A stretch of 23,401 nt of DNA from Flavobacteriia bacterium (GCA_018500075.1 JAHBAN010000217.1:1-23401); one strand, 5' to 3'; shown: positions 16,556 to 23,393, counted from the first letter of the stretch. Translations and numbers: made by a program. The notes: generated by a model from the letters alone, not told the origin.

Positions 16556-17620
16556 TCACTCGGGAATATCAAAGACTTGACCGGGAAAAATGAGATCGGG
16601 GTCGCGGATCTGGTCTTTGTTGGCTTCATAAAGCTGAACATAGAGCTGGCCCTTGCCGTATCTGTCCCGCGCGATTGCCCAAAGCGTTGCGCCGGGCTGA
16701 ACCGTCACAAGCGTTACGCCGCCTTGCCGCACAAGATTGTCCGGCTCTTCCCGCTTGAACGGCGTCTCAACACGGCTCGTCACCTGCCCTGAGGCATCAA
16801 CCTCATCAACGCGCAGCGTATAGACCCCGGTTTCCACATCAGGCAGATCTGAGCGCCACTGGCCATTGGCCTCGATACGGTCGGTTTTGATCGGACGGTT
16901 GTCGAGATAGACCCGCACAAAGCCGTCCGTGGCCGCGCGGCCCGAAAGCTGCACCTCGCCACTGTCAGAATAGCTGATCGTGTCCAGCGCGACCTGGCTC
17001 ATCACATCCGGCGCAGCGGCGGCCTGTAGCACGGTGACGCCATCCTCCCCCGCCAACAGAACCGCCACAGGCGCCTCTGCTGTCTCTTCGGGTGCCACAC
17101 TGTCTGCCATACTGTCTGCCACATACTCTGCCCCATCGCTTTTTTTGGCCTGAAGCGGGGCAATAATGATCGTATTCTGGCTTTCCTGCCCGCTGGTTTT
17201 GCCTCTCAGGCTCAGGACACGGGCGTCCGTATCGGCCAAAAGCTCAGCAAAAGCAACAAATTCGCCGGTCGTGCCCGCCTGCACTTCGAGCAGCAGCACC
17301 CCGTCCAGCAACACCTCCACAATCTCTCCGGGCAAAGCCGCCCCCGCAATCAAGGTCTGCCCATCCGGCTCAACCCGCGCCACATCAAACCGCGGCGCAA
17401 GCTCATCTGAAGCGGCCGCAGACACAGCCCCGTCTTGCGCTTTGGCCTCGGGCTGGGGCTGATCTTTGGGCTTGATAACAAGCTCTAGCTTTGGCTCGGG
17501 CTGCACTTCTATAGCCTTGTTTTTATAGACAAAACCAATCCCCGTCAGCCCCAAAACCACAGCCACAGTTGCGGCCAACGCGGCCCCGTTACTCGCCATA
17601 AAACCTGATAGTTTGCTCAT
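16556..17620 (-). CDS. Membrane-anchored LysM domain protein with Ig-like region
   Basis: The 354-residue protein has one N-terminal membrane helix (about 15-33, LAATVAVVLGLTGIGFVYKN) followed by a low-complexity Pro/Glu/Lys/Ala stretch, suggesting a periplasmic protein anchored in the inner membrane. The middle holds beta-rich segments of the bacterial Ig-like type (GEVQLSGRAATDGFVRVYLDN and a similar one earlier, IAGAALPGEIVEVLLDG). The C-terminus is a LysM domain (TVQPGATLWAIARDRYG to FPGQVFDIPE), which binds peptidoglycan. I start at the ATG at 17620, the first ATG in frame; an upstream TTG at 17674 is possible but unlikely. A short 12-base tandem repeat near 17099-17134 encodes the ADSMADSVA stretch. 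Its role may be in the cell wall; exact function is unknown. Confidence 0.85.
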   Translation of the reverse strand: MSKLSGFMASNGAALAATVAVVLGLTGIGFVYKNKAIEVQPEPKLELVIKPKDQPQPEAKAQDGAVSAAASDELAPRFDVARVEPDGQTLIAGAALPGEIVEVLLDGVLLLEVQAGTTGEFVAFAELLADTDARVLSLRGKTSGQESQNTIIIAPLQAKKSDGAEYVADSMADSVAPEETAEAPVAVLLAGEDGVTVLQAAAAPDVMSQVALDTISYSDSGEVQLSGRAATDGFVRVYLDNRPIKTDRIEANGQWRSDLPDVETGVYTLRVDEVDASGQVTSRVETPFKREEPDNLVRQGGVTLVTVQPGATLWAIARDRYGKGQLYVQLYEANKDQIRDPDLIFPGQVFDIPE

Positions 17621-17731
17621 GGAGGTCCCCAATATTCCATACCGCCCGTGCAGCGGGTTGAGCGACCATAGCAAGATGGGTAAGAGTGGTCAAAACAAGT
17701 CCGTAAACAAACTCTTAAAAGTGAGGCCGCC

Positions 17732-18283
17732 ATGCAAAACCGCTCTGTCTGTGTCTATTGTGGATCACGAGAGGGCGGGTCTGCCGCCTATCTTGAGGCC
17801 GCCAATGCGCTTGGAACGGCCTTGGCGCAAGACGGCTGGCGGCTGGTCTACGGGGCGGGCGATATCGGCCTCATGGGCGCCGTCGCGCGCAGCGCCCAAA
17901 CAGCGGGCGGCAAAACATTTGGCGTTATCCCGACCCACCTCATGCAAAAAGAAGTCGGAAAAACCGATCTGACAGAGTTTATTATCACTGAAAATATGCA
18001 CGAACGCAAAAAAGTGATGTTCATGAATGCCCAAGCCATTGTTGTCTTGCCCGGCGGCGCAGGCTCTCTGGATGAATTCTTTGAAGTCCTGACCTGGGCG
18101 CAGCTCGAGCTGCATCAAAAGCCTATTCTTTTGCTCAATGTCGAAAACTACTGGGGCCCTCTGATTGCTCTGATTGATCACGTGATCAAGGAAGGCTTTG
18201 CCGACCCGAGCCTCAAAAAGCTGTTCACGGTTTGCTCAAACGTAAACGAAGCGAGCGCTCATTTGCGGCGCGCCTTTTCCTGA
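17732..18283 (+). CDS. LOG family nucleoside 5'-monophosphate phosphoribohydrolase
   Basis: Rossmann-like protein of the LOG (Lonely guy) family, once misnamed lysine decarboxylase. Members split N6-modified or plain AMP into base and ribose 5-phosphate; in plants and some bacteria this activates cytokinins. The 183-residue protein shows the family marks VYCGSREG (8-15), GAGDIGLMGAVA (41-52), the ERKKVMF stretch (91-97) and PGGAGSLDE (107-115), the usual PGGxGTxxE motif with Ser in place of Thr. Both catalytic residues, the Arg of ERKK and the Glu of LDE, are present. GAGG lies five bases before the ATG. It is divergent from the LysM gene, and its last 25 bases overlap the convergent rarD gene. 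Confidence 0.92.
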   Translation: MQNRSVCVYCGSREGGSAAYLEAANALGTALAQDGWRLVYGAGDIGLMGAVARSAQTAGGKTFGVIPTHLMQKEVGKTDLTEFIITENMHERKKVMFMNAQAIVVLPGGAGSLDEFFEVLTWAQLELHQKPILLLNVENYWGPLIALIDHVIKEGFADPSLKKLFTVCSNVNEASAHLRRAFS

Positions 18284-19143
18284 GACAGGCTCGAGACCGA
18301 ATAAAGCGCCAAACCCGCCCAGATCAGCGCAAAAGCAAGCCCATGCCAAAACCCGAAAGGCTCGCCAAAAATGACAACAGCACAGAAAAACTGGGCGGTC
18401 GGGTTGATGTATTGAAGCACCCCGACGGTCGAGAGCCTGTTACGTTGTGTGGCATAAGAAAATAAAATCAGCGGCGTCGCCGTCAGGGCGCCAGAGAAAA
18501 CAAGCATGGTGTTTTCCCAGGCCGCTGTCCCAAAGTGCCCCTCCCCGCGCATATGCACAACCGCCAGAACAGCAATCGCAACCGGCACAAGCACAGCAAC
18601 CTCCCCCGTCACCGAGACAACCGGCCCCGCGGTCAGCCGTTTTTTAACCAAGCCATAAAGGCCAAACGATCCCGCCACCACCAATGCAATCCAAGGCGCA
18701 ACACCAAGCCCATAGGTGAGAAGCGCCACCGCGACAGCAGCCAGACCCACAGCGCCCCACTGCAAACGCGTCAGCGCCTCGCCAAAGACAACACGCCCGA
18801 TCACAACAGCCACGAGAGGGAAAATATAATAGCCAAGAGCGGCCTCGACAGCATAGCCGGCCTGAATGGAAAAAATGAAAGCAAACCAGTTGAGCGAAAT
18901 CATAATCGCCGCCAAACCGACAACAAACCCGCTCTTACAGGTTGAAAACAAAAGAAATAATGCCTGAAGACGGCCCTGTCCTGCCAATATCACAGCAAAG
19001 ATCACGAAAGACCAGATGGTGCGATGCGCCAGAATTTCGATCGGCGGGATATGGGAGAGCACCTTATAATACAACGGCGAGAACCCCCATATTAGGCAGG
19101 CCAGGATCATTGCGAGAACGCCTTTTGCACTTTCGGTCTTCAT
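18259..19143 (-). CDS. rarD: RarD protein, EamA/DMT family transporter
   Basis: Ten-helix inner-membrane transporter of the drug/metabolite (EamA) superfamily. The 294-residue length, N-terminus GVLAMILACLIWGFSPLYYKVLSHIPPIEILAHRTIWSF and the segment GVLQYINPTAQFF near residues 236-248 fit the RarD subgroup, named after a chloramphenicol-sensitivity locus. Its substrate is not established. The ATG at 19143 has only a weak ribosome binding site. The gene is divergent from bpt across a 127-base gap and convergent with the LOG gene, overlapping its 3' end. Confidence 0.88.
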   Translation of the reverse strand: MKTESAKGVLAMILACLIWGFSPLYYKVLSHIPPIEILAHRTIWSFVIFAVILAGQGRLQALFLLFSTCKSGFVVGLAAIMISLNWFAFIFSIQAGYAVEAALGYYIFPLVAVVIGRVVFGEALTRLQWGAVGLAAVAVALLTYGLGVAPWIALVVAGSFGLYGLVKKRLTAGPVVSVTGEVAVLVPVAIAVLAVVHMRGEGHFGTAAWENTMLVFSGALTATPLILFSYATQRNRLSTVGVLQYINPTAQFFCAVVIFGEPFGFWHGLAFALIWAGLALYSVSSLSQEKARRK

Positions 19144-19270
19144 GTCGTATTTTCGGCTTTCTGGGGCTTGCTGTGTGGTGGCCCACTTAATTAAGCGTAA
19201 CCAGATTCAATTGTTGGCGAATTTTCAACTCGTTGTTATCGTTTACACAGATCAGACAGGACACTGGTAA
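19144..19270. promoter_or_regulatory. Divergent promoter region between rarD and bpt
   Basis: This gap is more AT-rich than its surroundings and must contain the starts of both genes. For bpt, TTGTTG near 19212 followed 17 bases later by TGTTAT is a weak sigma-70-like pair, with AGGA ahead of the ATG. A TTAATTAA palindrome lies near 19187. I see no clear promoter for rarD. Confidence 0.35.
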
Positions 19271-20098
19271 ATGCGACACACTTTGCCGCTTGCGCCCCAA
19301 TTTTACGTAACAGCCCCCCAGCCTTGCCCCTATCTGGCAGACAGGATGGAGCGCAAGCTGTTTACATCGCTTCAGGGCGAAACCGCCCAACAGCTCAATG
19401 ACGGCTTGTCCCGTCAGGGGTTTCGCCGCTCTCAGAATGTCCTTTATCGGCCCTCTTGTGCCGATTGCGCCGCCTGTTTGTCAGCGCGGATCATCACAGC
19501 CGACTTCCAGCCGAGCAAGAGCCAAAAGCGCGTTCTGAAACGCAACCAGCGCCTTGAACGCCACGTCAGCGCGCCTTGGGCCACAGAAGACCAATACGAG
19601 CTGTTCCGGCGCTATCTTGACAGCCGACATTCGGATGGCGGCATGGCCGATATGGATGTCTTCGAATTTGCCGCCATGATCGAAGAAACCCCGATCCGCT
19701 CGCGGGTGATTGAATATGTCGACACAGACACCAAAAAACTTGTGGCCGTCTGTCTGACAGACGTCCTCAAAGACGGGCTTTCCATGGTCTATTCGTTTTT
19801 TGATCCGGATTATGAAAAGCACTCGCTCGGGACATATATCATTCTGGATCATGTCGAGATCGCCCTTTCTGGCGATTTGCCCTATGTCTATCTCGGATAT
19901 TGGGTCCCCGGCAGCCCGAAGATGGGCTATAAAGCCAATTTTGCCGCTCTGGAAATTTACAAGCAAAACGAGTGGCGCGCGATTGGTCAGGCCTCTGACC
20001 ATGAGGCGGACACCCACCCTTTGTCCACCGCTCCGATTGCCGAGCAGGTCGCCAATATTTCTCTCCCCGATCTGCCAGCCCACCGCCTCAAGCCCTGA
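19271..20098 (+). CDS. bpt: Aspartate/glutamate leucyltransferase (Bpt, N-end rule)
   Basis: Aminoacyl-tRNA-protein transferase that attaches Leu from leucyl-tRNA to proteins with N-terminal Asp or Glu, marking them for ClpS/ClpAP degradation. The 275-residue protein belongs to the ATE family. It carries the Cys-containing N-terminal region with C19 (QPCPYL) and C63, C66, C69 (PSCADCAACLSARI), and the conserved C-terminal segment VYLGYWVPGSPKMGYKANF (about 208-226). Bacterial members of this length are usually Bpt; older annotation calls them arginyltransferase (ate), and the sequence alone does not exclude an arginine donor. The ATG at 19271 has CAGGA nine bases upstream. The gene lies just upstream of the ilvB leader but seems to be separated from it by its own promoter. 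Confidence 0.9.
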   Translation: MRHTLPLAPQFYVTAPQPCPYLADRMERKLFTSLQGETAQQLNDGLSRQGFRRSQNVLYRPSCADCAACLSARIITADFQPSKSQKRVLKRNQRLERHVSAPWATEDQYELFRRYLDSRHSDGGMADMDVFEFAAMIEETPIRSRVIEYVDTDTKKLVAVCLTDVLKDGLSMVYSFFDPDYEKHSLGTYIILDHVEIALSGDLPYVYLGYWVPGSPKMGYKANFAALEIYKQNEWRAIGQASDHEADTHPLSTAPIAEQVANISLPDLPAHRLKP

Positions 20099-20215
20099 GC
20101 GAGCGCAGAGATGGGCGCCGCCACTGAGGCGATCAGCTCGCGCCAGATGCGGCCCATTGCCGCCCTTTTTCGATTTTCTGTCAAAAACAGAGGGCAATGC
20201 GCAACTATTGAACAA

Positions 20216-20250
20216 AAAACCTGCCCTCAGGGTTCGATTATTCAGGTTTT
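20216..20250 (+). terminator. Inverted repeat AAAACCTG/CAGGTTTT downstream of bpt, possible terminator
   Basis: AAAACCTG (20216-20223) and CAGGTTTT (20243-20250) are perfect complements around a 19-base loop that contains a second small palindrome, CCCTCAGGG. The A-rich left flank and TTTT on the right make it look like an intrinsic terminator for bpt. It ends only five bases before the -35-like box of the ilv leader, so it could also be a binding site for a regulator. Another hairpin, TCTGT-CAAAA-ACAGA with outer GCCC/GGGC, lies just upstream at 20162-20195. Confidence 0.4.
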
Positions 20251-20255
20251 GGCGG

Positions 20256-20284
20256 TTGACGCCCCGAGACAGCACTTCTAATGT
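20256..20284 (+). promoter_or_regulatory. Putative promoter of the ilvBN leader transcript
   Basis: TTGACG (20256-20261) matches five of six bases of the -35 consensus and is followed after 17 bases by TAATGT (20279-20284), a modest -10. A start near 20291 would give a leader RNA with about 22 bases before the leader-peptide ATG. The spacing relative to the leader gene is what makes it convincing. Confidence 0.55.
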
Positions 20285-20312
20285 CTCGCAAACGCAGCAA
20301 AAGGCACCCAGC

Positions 20313-20360
20313 ATGGTAGAGCTAGTGGTCATCGTGAAGAAATGGCGCATGGGCCGGTAA
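20313..20360 (+). CDS. ilvB leader peptide (branched-chain amino acid attenuator peptide)
   Basis: A 15-codon open frame reading MVELVVIVKKWRMGR. Codons 2 to 8 are Val, Glu, Leu, Val, Val, Ile, Val, so six of seven encode branched-chain amino acids, the end products of the pathway that ilvBN begins. AAAAGG at 20299-20304 is a good ribosome binding site eight bases upstream. The stop codon at 20358 lies just downstream of the left arm of an antiterminator stem. Such a peptide acts by ribosome stalling when charged tRNA-Val, -Leu or -Ile is scarce, and needs no function as a protein. The frame is open far upstream into bpt, but only this last part has its own ribosome binding site. Confidence 0.85.
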   Translation: MVELVVIVKKWRMGR

Positions 20361-20388
20361 CGGACACCCTTAGGTAACCCCATGCGCC
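20344..20388 (+). promoter_or_regulatory. Antiterminator stem of the ilvB attenuator
   Basis: GGCGCATGGG (20344-20353), lying over the TGG-CGC-ATG-GG codons of the leader peptide, is perfectly complementary to CCCATGCGCC (20379-20388), with a 25-base loop. The right arm takes away the first three bases of the left arm of the downstream terminator (20386-20388), so both cannot form fully. A ribosome stalled at the Val/Leu/Ile codons leaves the left arm free; one at the stop codon covers it. Confidence 0.75.
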
Positions 20389-20410
20389 CCCGAAAATCGG
20401 GGGCTTTTTT
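20386..20410 (+). terminator. Intrinsic terminator of the ilvB attenuator
   Basis: GCCCCCG (20386-20392) pairs with CGGGGGC (20398-20404) around the loop AAAAT, followed directly by TTTTTT (20405-20410). This is a textbook Rho-independent terminator, placed between the leader peptide and ilvB on the coding strand, where it would make no sense except as a conditional stop. Confidence 0.92.
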
Positions 20411-20443
20411 ATGCGTATAACGAAGATGGAATGGAGCTTGGAT

Positions 20444-22198
20444 ATGTCACGTCAAATGACCGGCGCAAAAATGATCGTAGAATGCCTGAAGGATCAGGGC
20501 GTGGAGGTCGTGTTCGGCTACCCTGGTGGGGCTGTCTTGCCAATCTATGACGAAGTCTTCCAACAAAACGGTATTCGCCACGTTCTTGTGCGCCACGAAC
20601 AAGGCGCTGTGCACGCCGCCGAGGGCTATGCCCGCTCTACGGGCAAGCCGGGCGTTGTGCTCGTGACGTCCGGCCCCGGCGCGACCAATGCTGTCACAGG
20701 TCTGACAGACGCTTTGCTTGATTCTATTCCGATTGTTGTTCTGACGGGCCAGGTCCCGACATTTATGATCGGGACCGACGCGTTTCAGGAGGCCGATACC
20801 GTCGGCATCACCCGCCCTTGCACCAAACACAACTGGCTTGTGCAAGACACCGCCTCGCTCTCGGCGACAATCCATGAAGCCTTTCATGTAGCAACCTCGG
20901 GCCGCCCCGGCCCTGTGCTGATTGATATTCCCAAAGATGTGCAGTTCGCCTCGGGCGAATACACGCCCAAACAAAAAGCCAAAGTGAGCCGTTACCAGCC
21001 GCCTGTGAAAGGCGATATGGCCTCGATTGAGGAGCTGGTCGATGCGATCGAAAAGGCCGAAAAGCCCATCTTTTACACTGGCGGCGGCGTGATCAATTCC
21101 GGCCCGGCAGCCAGCCAGCTTTTGCGCGAACTTGTCGAGGCGACCGGCTTTCCGATCACCTCGACGCTGATGGGCCTTGGCGCCTATCCTGCTTCGGGCG
21201 ACAAATGGCTCGGTATGCTCGGAATGCACGGGCTTTATGAGGCCAATATGGCGATGCACGGCTGTGATCTGATGATCAACATCGGGGCGCGCTTTGACGA
21301 CCGCATCACCGGTCGCCTCGATGCGTTCAGCCCGCATTCCCAAAAAGCACATATCGACATTGACCCCTCCTCGATCAACAAAGTCATCCGCGTTGACATT
21401 CCGATTGTCGGAGATGTCGGGCACGTTCTGGAAGACATTCTCAAGGTCTGGAAGGCGCGCGGGCGCAAGACAAACAGCCCTGCGCTTCAGAAATGGTGGG
21501 GTAAAATCGAGGACTGGCGCAAGGTTGACTGCCTCAAGTTCGAGCAGAAAGGCGCAGTCATCAAGCCGCAGCACGCGCTGGCCCGCCTTGAGGCGCTCAC
21601 CAAAGATCATGACCGCTATATCTGCACCGAAGTTGGCCAACACCAGATGTGGGCGGCGCAATACCTCGGCTTTGAAGATCCGAACCGCTGGATGACCTCC
21701 GGTGGTCTTGGCACCATGGGCTATGGTTTTCCTGCCTCGATCGGTGTGCAGATGGCACATCCCGACAGCTTGGTTATCAATGTCGCTGGCGAGGCGAGCT
21801 GGTTGATGAATATGCAGGAGATGGGCACAGCGATCCAGTTCCGCTTGCCCGTGAAGCAATTTATCCTGAATAATGAACGGCTTGGCATGGTTCGCCAGTG
21901 GCAGGAGCTGCTGCATGGCGAGCGCTATTCCCACTCCTGGAGCGAGGCGCTGCCCGATTTCGTGAAGCTCGCAGAAGCCTTTGGCGCGAAAGGCATTCGG
22001 GTTGATAACCCTGAAGACCTTGATGAAGCGATCAAGGAAATGATCGCTTATGACGGCCCTGTTATTCTCGACTGCCTTGTTGAGAAGCACGAAAACTGCT
22101 TCCCGATGATCCCGTCGGGCGAGCCGCACAACAAGATGCTCCTTGGGCAAGCCAGCACAAAAGACGCAATCGGAACAAGCGGCGCAGTGCTCGTTTGA
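20444..22198 (+). CDS. ilvB: Acetolactate synthase large (catalytic) subunit
   Basis: Thiamine-diphosphate enzyme that makes acetolactate or acetohydroxybutyrate, the first common step of Val, Leu and Ile synthesis. From the ATG at 20444 it has 584 residues. It has an N-terminal ThDP-binding domain with the cofactor-activating Glu52 in RHEQGAVHAAEGYAR, a central FAD-binding-type domain, and a C-terminal domain with the ThDP/Mg motif region (449-477) ending in NN. At the start of that motif the usual GDG reads GEA (Gly449-Glu450-Ala451). The start is chosen because GGAG lies seven bases upstream; earlier in-frame ATGs at 20411 and 20426 lie directly after the terminator and lack a good site. 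It is controlled by the upstream attenuator and is followed by ilvN. Confidence 0.96.
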   Translation: MSRQMTGAKMIVECLKDQGVEVVFGYPGGAVLPIYDEVFQQNGIRHVLVRHEQGAVHAAEGYARSTGKPGVVLVTSGPGATNAVTGLTDALLDSIPIVVLTGQVPTFMIGTDAFQEADTVGITRPCTKHNWLVQDTASLSATIHEAFHVATSGRPGPVLIDIPKDVQFASGEYTPKQKAKVSRYQPPVKGDMASIEELVDAIEKAEKPIFYTGGGVINSGPAASQLLRELVEATGFPITSTLMGLGAYPASGDKWLGMLGMHGLYEANMAMHGCDLMINIGARFDDRITGRLDAFSPHSQKAHIDIDPSSINKVIRVDIPIVGDVGHVLEDILKVWKARGRKTNSPALQKWWGKIEDWRKVDCLKFEQKGAVIKPQHALARLEALTKDHDRYICTEVGQHQMWAAQYLGFEDPNRWMTSGGLGTMGYGFPASIGVQMAHPDSLVINVAGEASWLMNMQEMGTAIQFRLPVKQFILNNERLGMVRQWQELLHGERYSHSWSEALPDFVKLAEAFGAKGIRVDNPEDLDEAIKEMIAYDGPVILDCLVEKHENCFPMIPSGEPHNKMLLGQASTKDAIGTSGAVLV

Positions 22199-22230
22199 GC
22201 CGCGCAGATCCAGCGAAAGAAGGAAGCACC

Positions 22231-22800
22231 ATGTCTGCTCTCAAGATCAAAAAAGGCTCTAACAAACACTCGGCTTACAACCTGCGCCCGACCTTCAGCG
22301 ACCATGTCGAATCGCACACTCTGGCCGTGGTTGTGGACAACGAAGCCGGCGTTCTGGCCCGCGTGATCGGGTTGTTCTCGGGGCGCGGCTACAACATCGA
22401 AAGCCTCACGGTCGCCGAGATCGACCATGAGGGGCATCGCTCGCGGATCACCATTGTGACCACGGGCACACCGCAGGTGATTGAGCAAATCAAAGCGCAG
22501 CTCGGGCGGATTGTGCCGGTGCATGAGGTTCACGATCTGACCGTGGAAGGCGCAGCCGTCGAGCGCGAACTCGCCTTGCTCAAGGTGGAAGGCTCAGGCG
22601 AGCGGCGCGTCGAGGCGATGCGGCTTGCAGATATTTTCCGCGCCAATGTTGTGGACAGCACGCTGGAGAGCTTTGTTTTCGAAATCACCGGCACGCCGGA
22701 AAAAATCGACGCCTTCAGCGAGTTGATGCGCCCTCTTGGGCTATCCGAAGTGGCGCGCACAGGCGTGGCAGCTCTGGCGCGCGGAAAAGTGCGGCACTAG
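22231..22800 (+). CDS. ilvN: Acetolactate synthase small (regulatory) subunit
   Basis: Regulatory subunit that activates IlvB and brings valine feedback inhibition. The protein has 189 residues from the ATG at 22231. It has an N-terminal ACT domain (about 27-100, HTLAVVVDNEAGVLARVIGLFSGRGYNIESL) and a C-terminal ALS-type regulatory domain (about 105-185, VERELALLKVEG onward with FRANVVD). A TTG 36 bases further upstream overlaps the ilvB stop and is in frame, but AAGGA six bases before 22231 and the usual N-terminus favour the ATG. It is called ilvH in many genomes. The gap to ilvB is 32 bases, so the two are one operon. Confidence 0.96.
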   Translation: MSALKIKKGSNKHSAYNLRPTFSDHVESHTLAVVVDNEAGVLARVIGLFSGRGYNIESLTVAEIDHEGHRSRITIVTTGTPQVIEQIKAQLGRIVPVHEVHDLTVEGAAVERELALLKVEGSGERRVEAMRLADIFRANVVDSTLESFVFEITGTPEKIDAFSELMRPLGLSEVARTGVAALARGKVRH

Positions 22801-22869
22801 ACAGCGCCGCACCACAGAGCCGCACCTCAGAGCTGCGCGGGCATCTCGCCTGCGCCATGGCTTGGCCAA

Positions 22870-22905
22870 AGCGTAGCGCTCTTTGTCTCAAACGAGCGTT
22901 ACGCT
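22870..22905. terminator. Long inverted repeat between convergent genes, possible bidirectional terminator
   Basis: AGCGTAGCGCTC (22870-22881) and GAGCGTTACGCT (22894-22905) pair over 12 positions with one G-T wobble. The 12-base loop can pair further (TTTG with CAAA). The structure lies between the ends of ilvN and of the convergent small gene. There is no T run on either side, so classical intrinsic termination is uncertain. Two short palindromes, GCCATGGC and TTGGCCAA, lie just before it. Confidence 0.4.
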
Positions 22906-22913
22906 GACATGGC

Positions 22914-23270
22914 TTACGCCGTGCGCAGCTCTGGAAATTTCAATATATTACAAACACTTGCGCTGCGTTGCTGTGGGCTTTTGGGCTGTGCAGGCTGTGC
23001 CCCCTGTGGCAGCGCTGCGGGGTCTGTGCTGGCTTTCAGGCGCTCGGCAATCGCGGGCGCGTGCTGCTCGGCGATCAACTCGGGATTGCGCACAAGGCGC
23101 ATTGTGGCACTTTCCAGAAGCTGAAACTCGATCAAATCGCCCGCGTCAAGGACCGGCCCGTCAAAGAGCGATGTGGCAGAACCGCCATAATAGGCCAGAT
23201 CGCCATGGTCTTCACACCAGATCACAGCTTTTTGTTCGGCCGGATCACTCCAAAGAACAACACCATACAT
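22914..23270 (-). CDS. Small protein of unknown function
   Basis: I do not recognise this 118-residue protein. The first 65 residues look like a small beta-rich domain (YGVVLWSDPAEQKAVIWCEDHGDLAYY and then LDAGDLIEFQLL), followed by a charged helix (about 70-85) and a Pro/Gln/Ala-rich tail. The N-terminal spacing of Gly-x-Val-x-Trp, a basic/aromatic strand, a second aromatic pair and Gly-Asp-x-Ile-x-Phe faintly recalls a cold-shock OB fold. It has no signal peptide or membrane segment, so it should be cytoplasmic. I start at the ATG at 23270, with GGGG six bases upstream; an in-frame TTG lies four codons earlier. It faces ilvN and has its own consensus-like promoter. Confidence 0.7.
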   Translation of the reverse strand: MYGVVLWSDPAEQKAVIWCEDHGDLAYYGGSATSLFDGPVLDAGDLIEFQLLESATMRLVRNPELIAEQHAPAIAERLKASTDPAALPQGAQPAQPKSPQQRSASVCNILKFPELRTA

Positions 23271-23303
23271 GGAAAACCCCAATCATTAAAAACACCCCGC
23301 GCC

Positions 23304-23331
23304 ATTATAATTTTTGGGGAAAAAATTACAA
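23304..23331 (-). promoter_or_regulatory. Sigma-70-like promoter of the small unknown gene
   Basis: Read on the minus strand, TTGTAA (complement of 23326-23331) is followed after 16 bases by a perfect TATAAT (complement of 23304-23309). Transcription would start near 23297, about 27 bases before the ATG at 23270. The surrounding stretch is clearly more AT-rich than the rest of the window. Confidence 0.6.
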
Positions 23332-23337
23332 AACGGA

Positions 23338-23393
23338 ACTCTGTAAAGAGTGTCGCACGCTTAAAAATTGTGTCTTTTCTCACGTCAAAAGAC
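23338..23393. repeat. Two small dyads upstream of the small gene's promoter
   Basis: ACTCT-GTAA-AGAGT occupies 23338-23351, and GTCTTTT (23372-23378) pairs with AAAAGAC (23387-23393) across eight bases. Both lie just upstream of the promoter at 23304-23331 and could be binding sites for a regulator, or part of the upstream gene's signals outside the window. Nothing else is seen in 23283-23401. Confidence 0.35.

Noticed and set aside
19987..20184. Short minus-strand frame over the end of bpt
   Set aside because: It might be taken for a small protein, but half of it is antisense to bpt, there is no good ribosome binding site, and no conserved feature is seen.
19800..20312. Plus-strand frame that runs from inside bpt into the leader peptide
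   Set aside because: It overlaps bpt in another frame and has no start signal; only its last 15 codons (20313-20360) have a ribosome binding site and a meaningful sequence.
20447..22150. 567-codon open frame antisense to ilvB
   Set aside because: It mirrors the entire ilvB gene; its length comes from GC-biased third positions, and no start signal or domain supports it.
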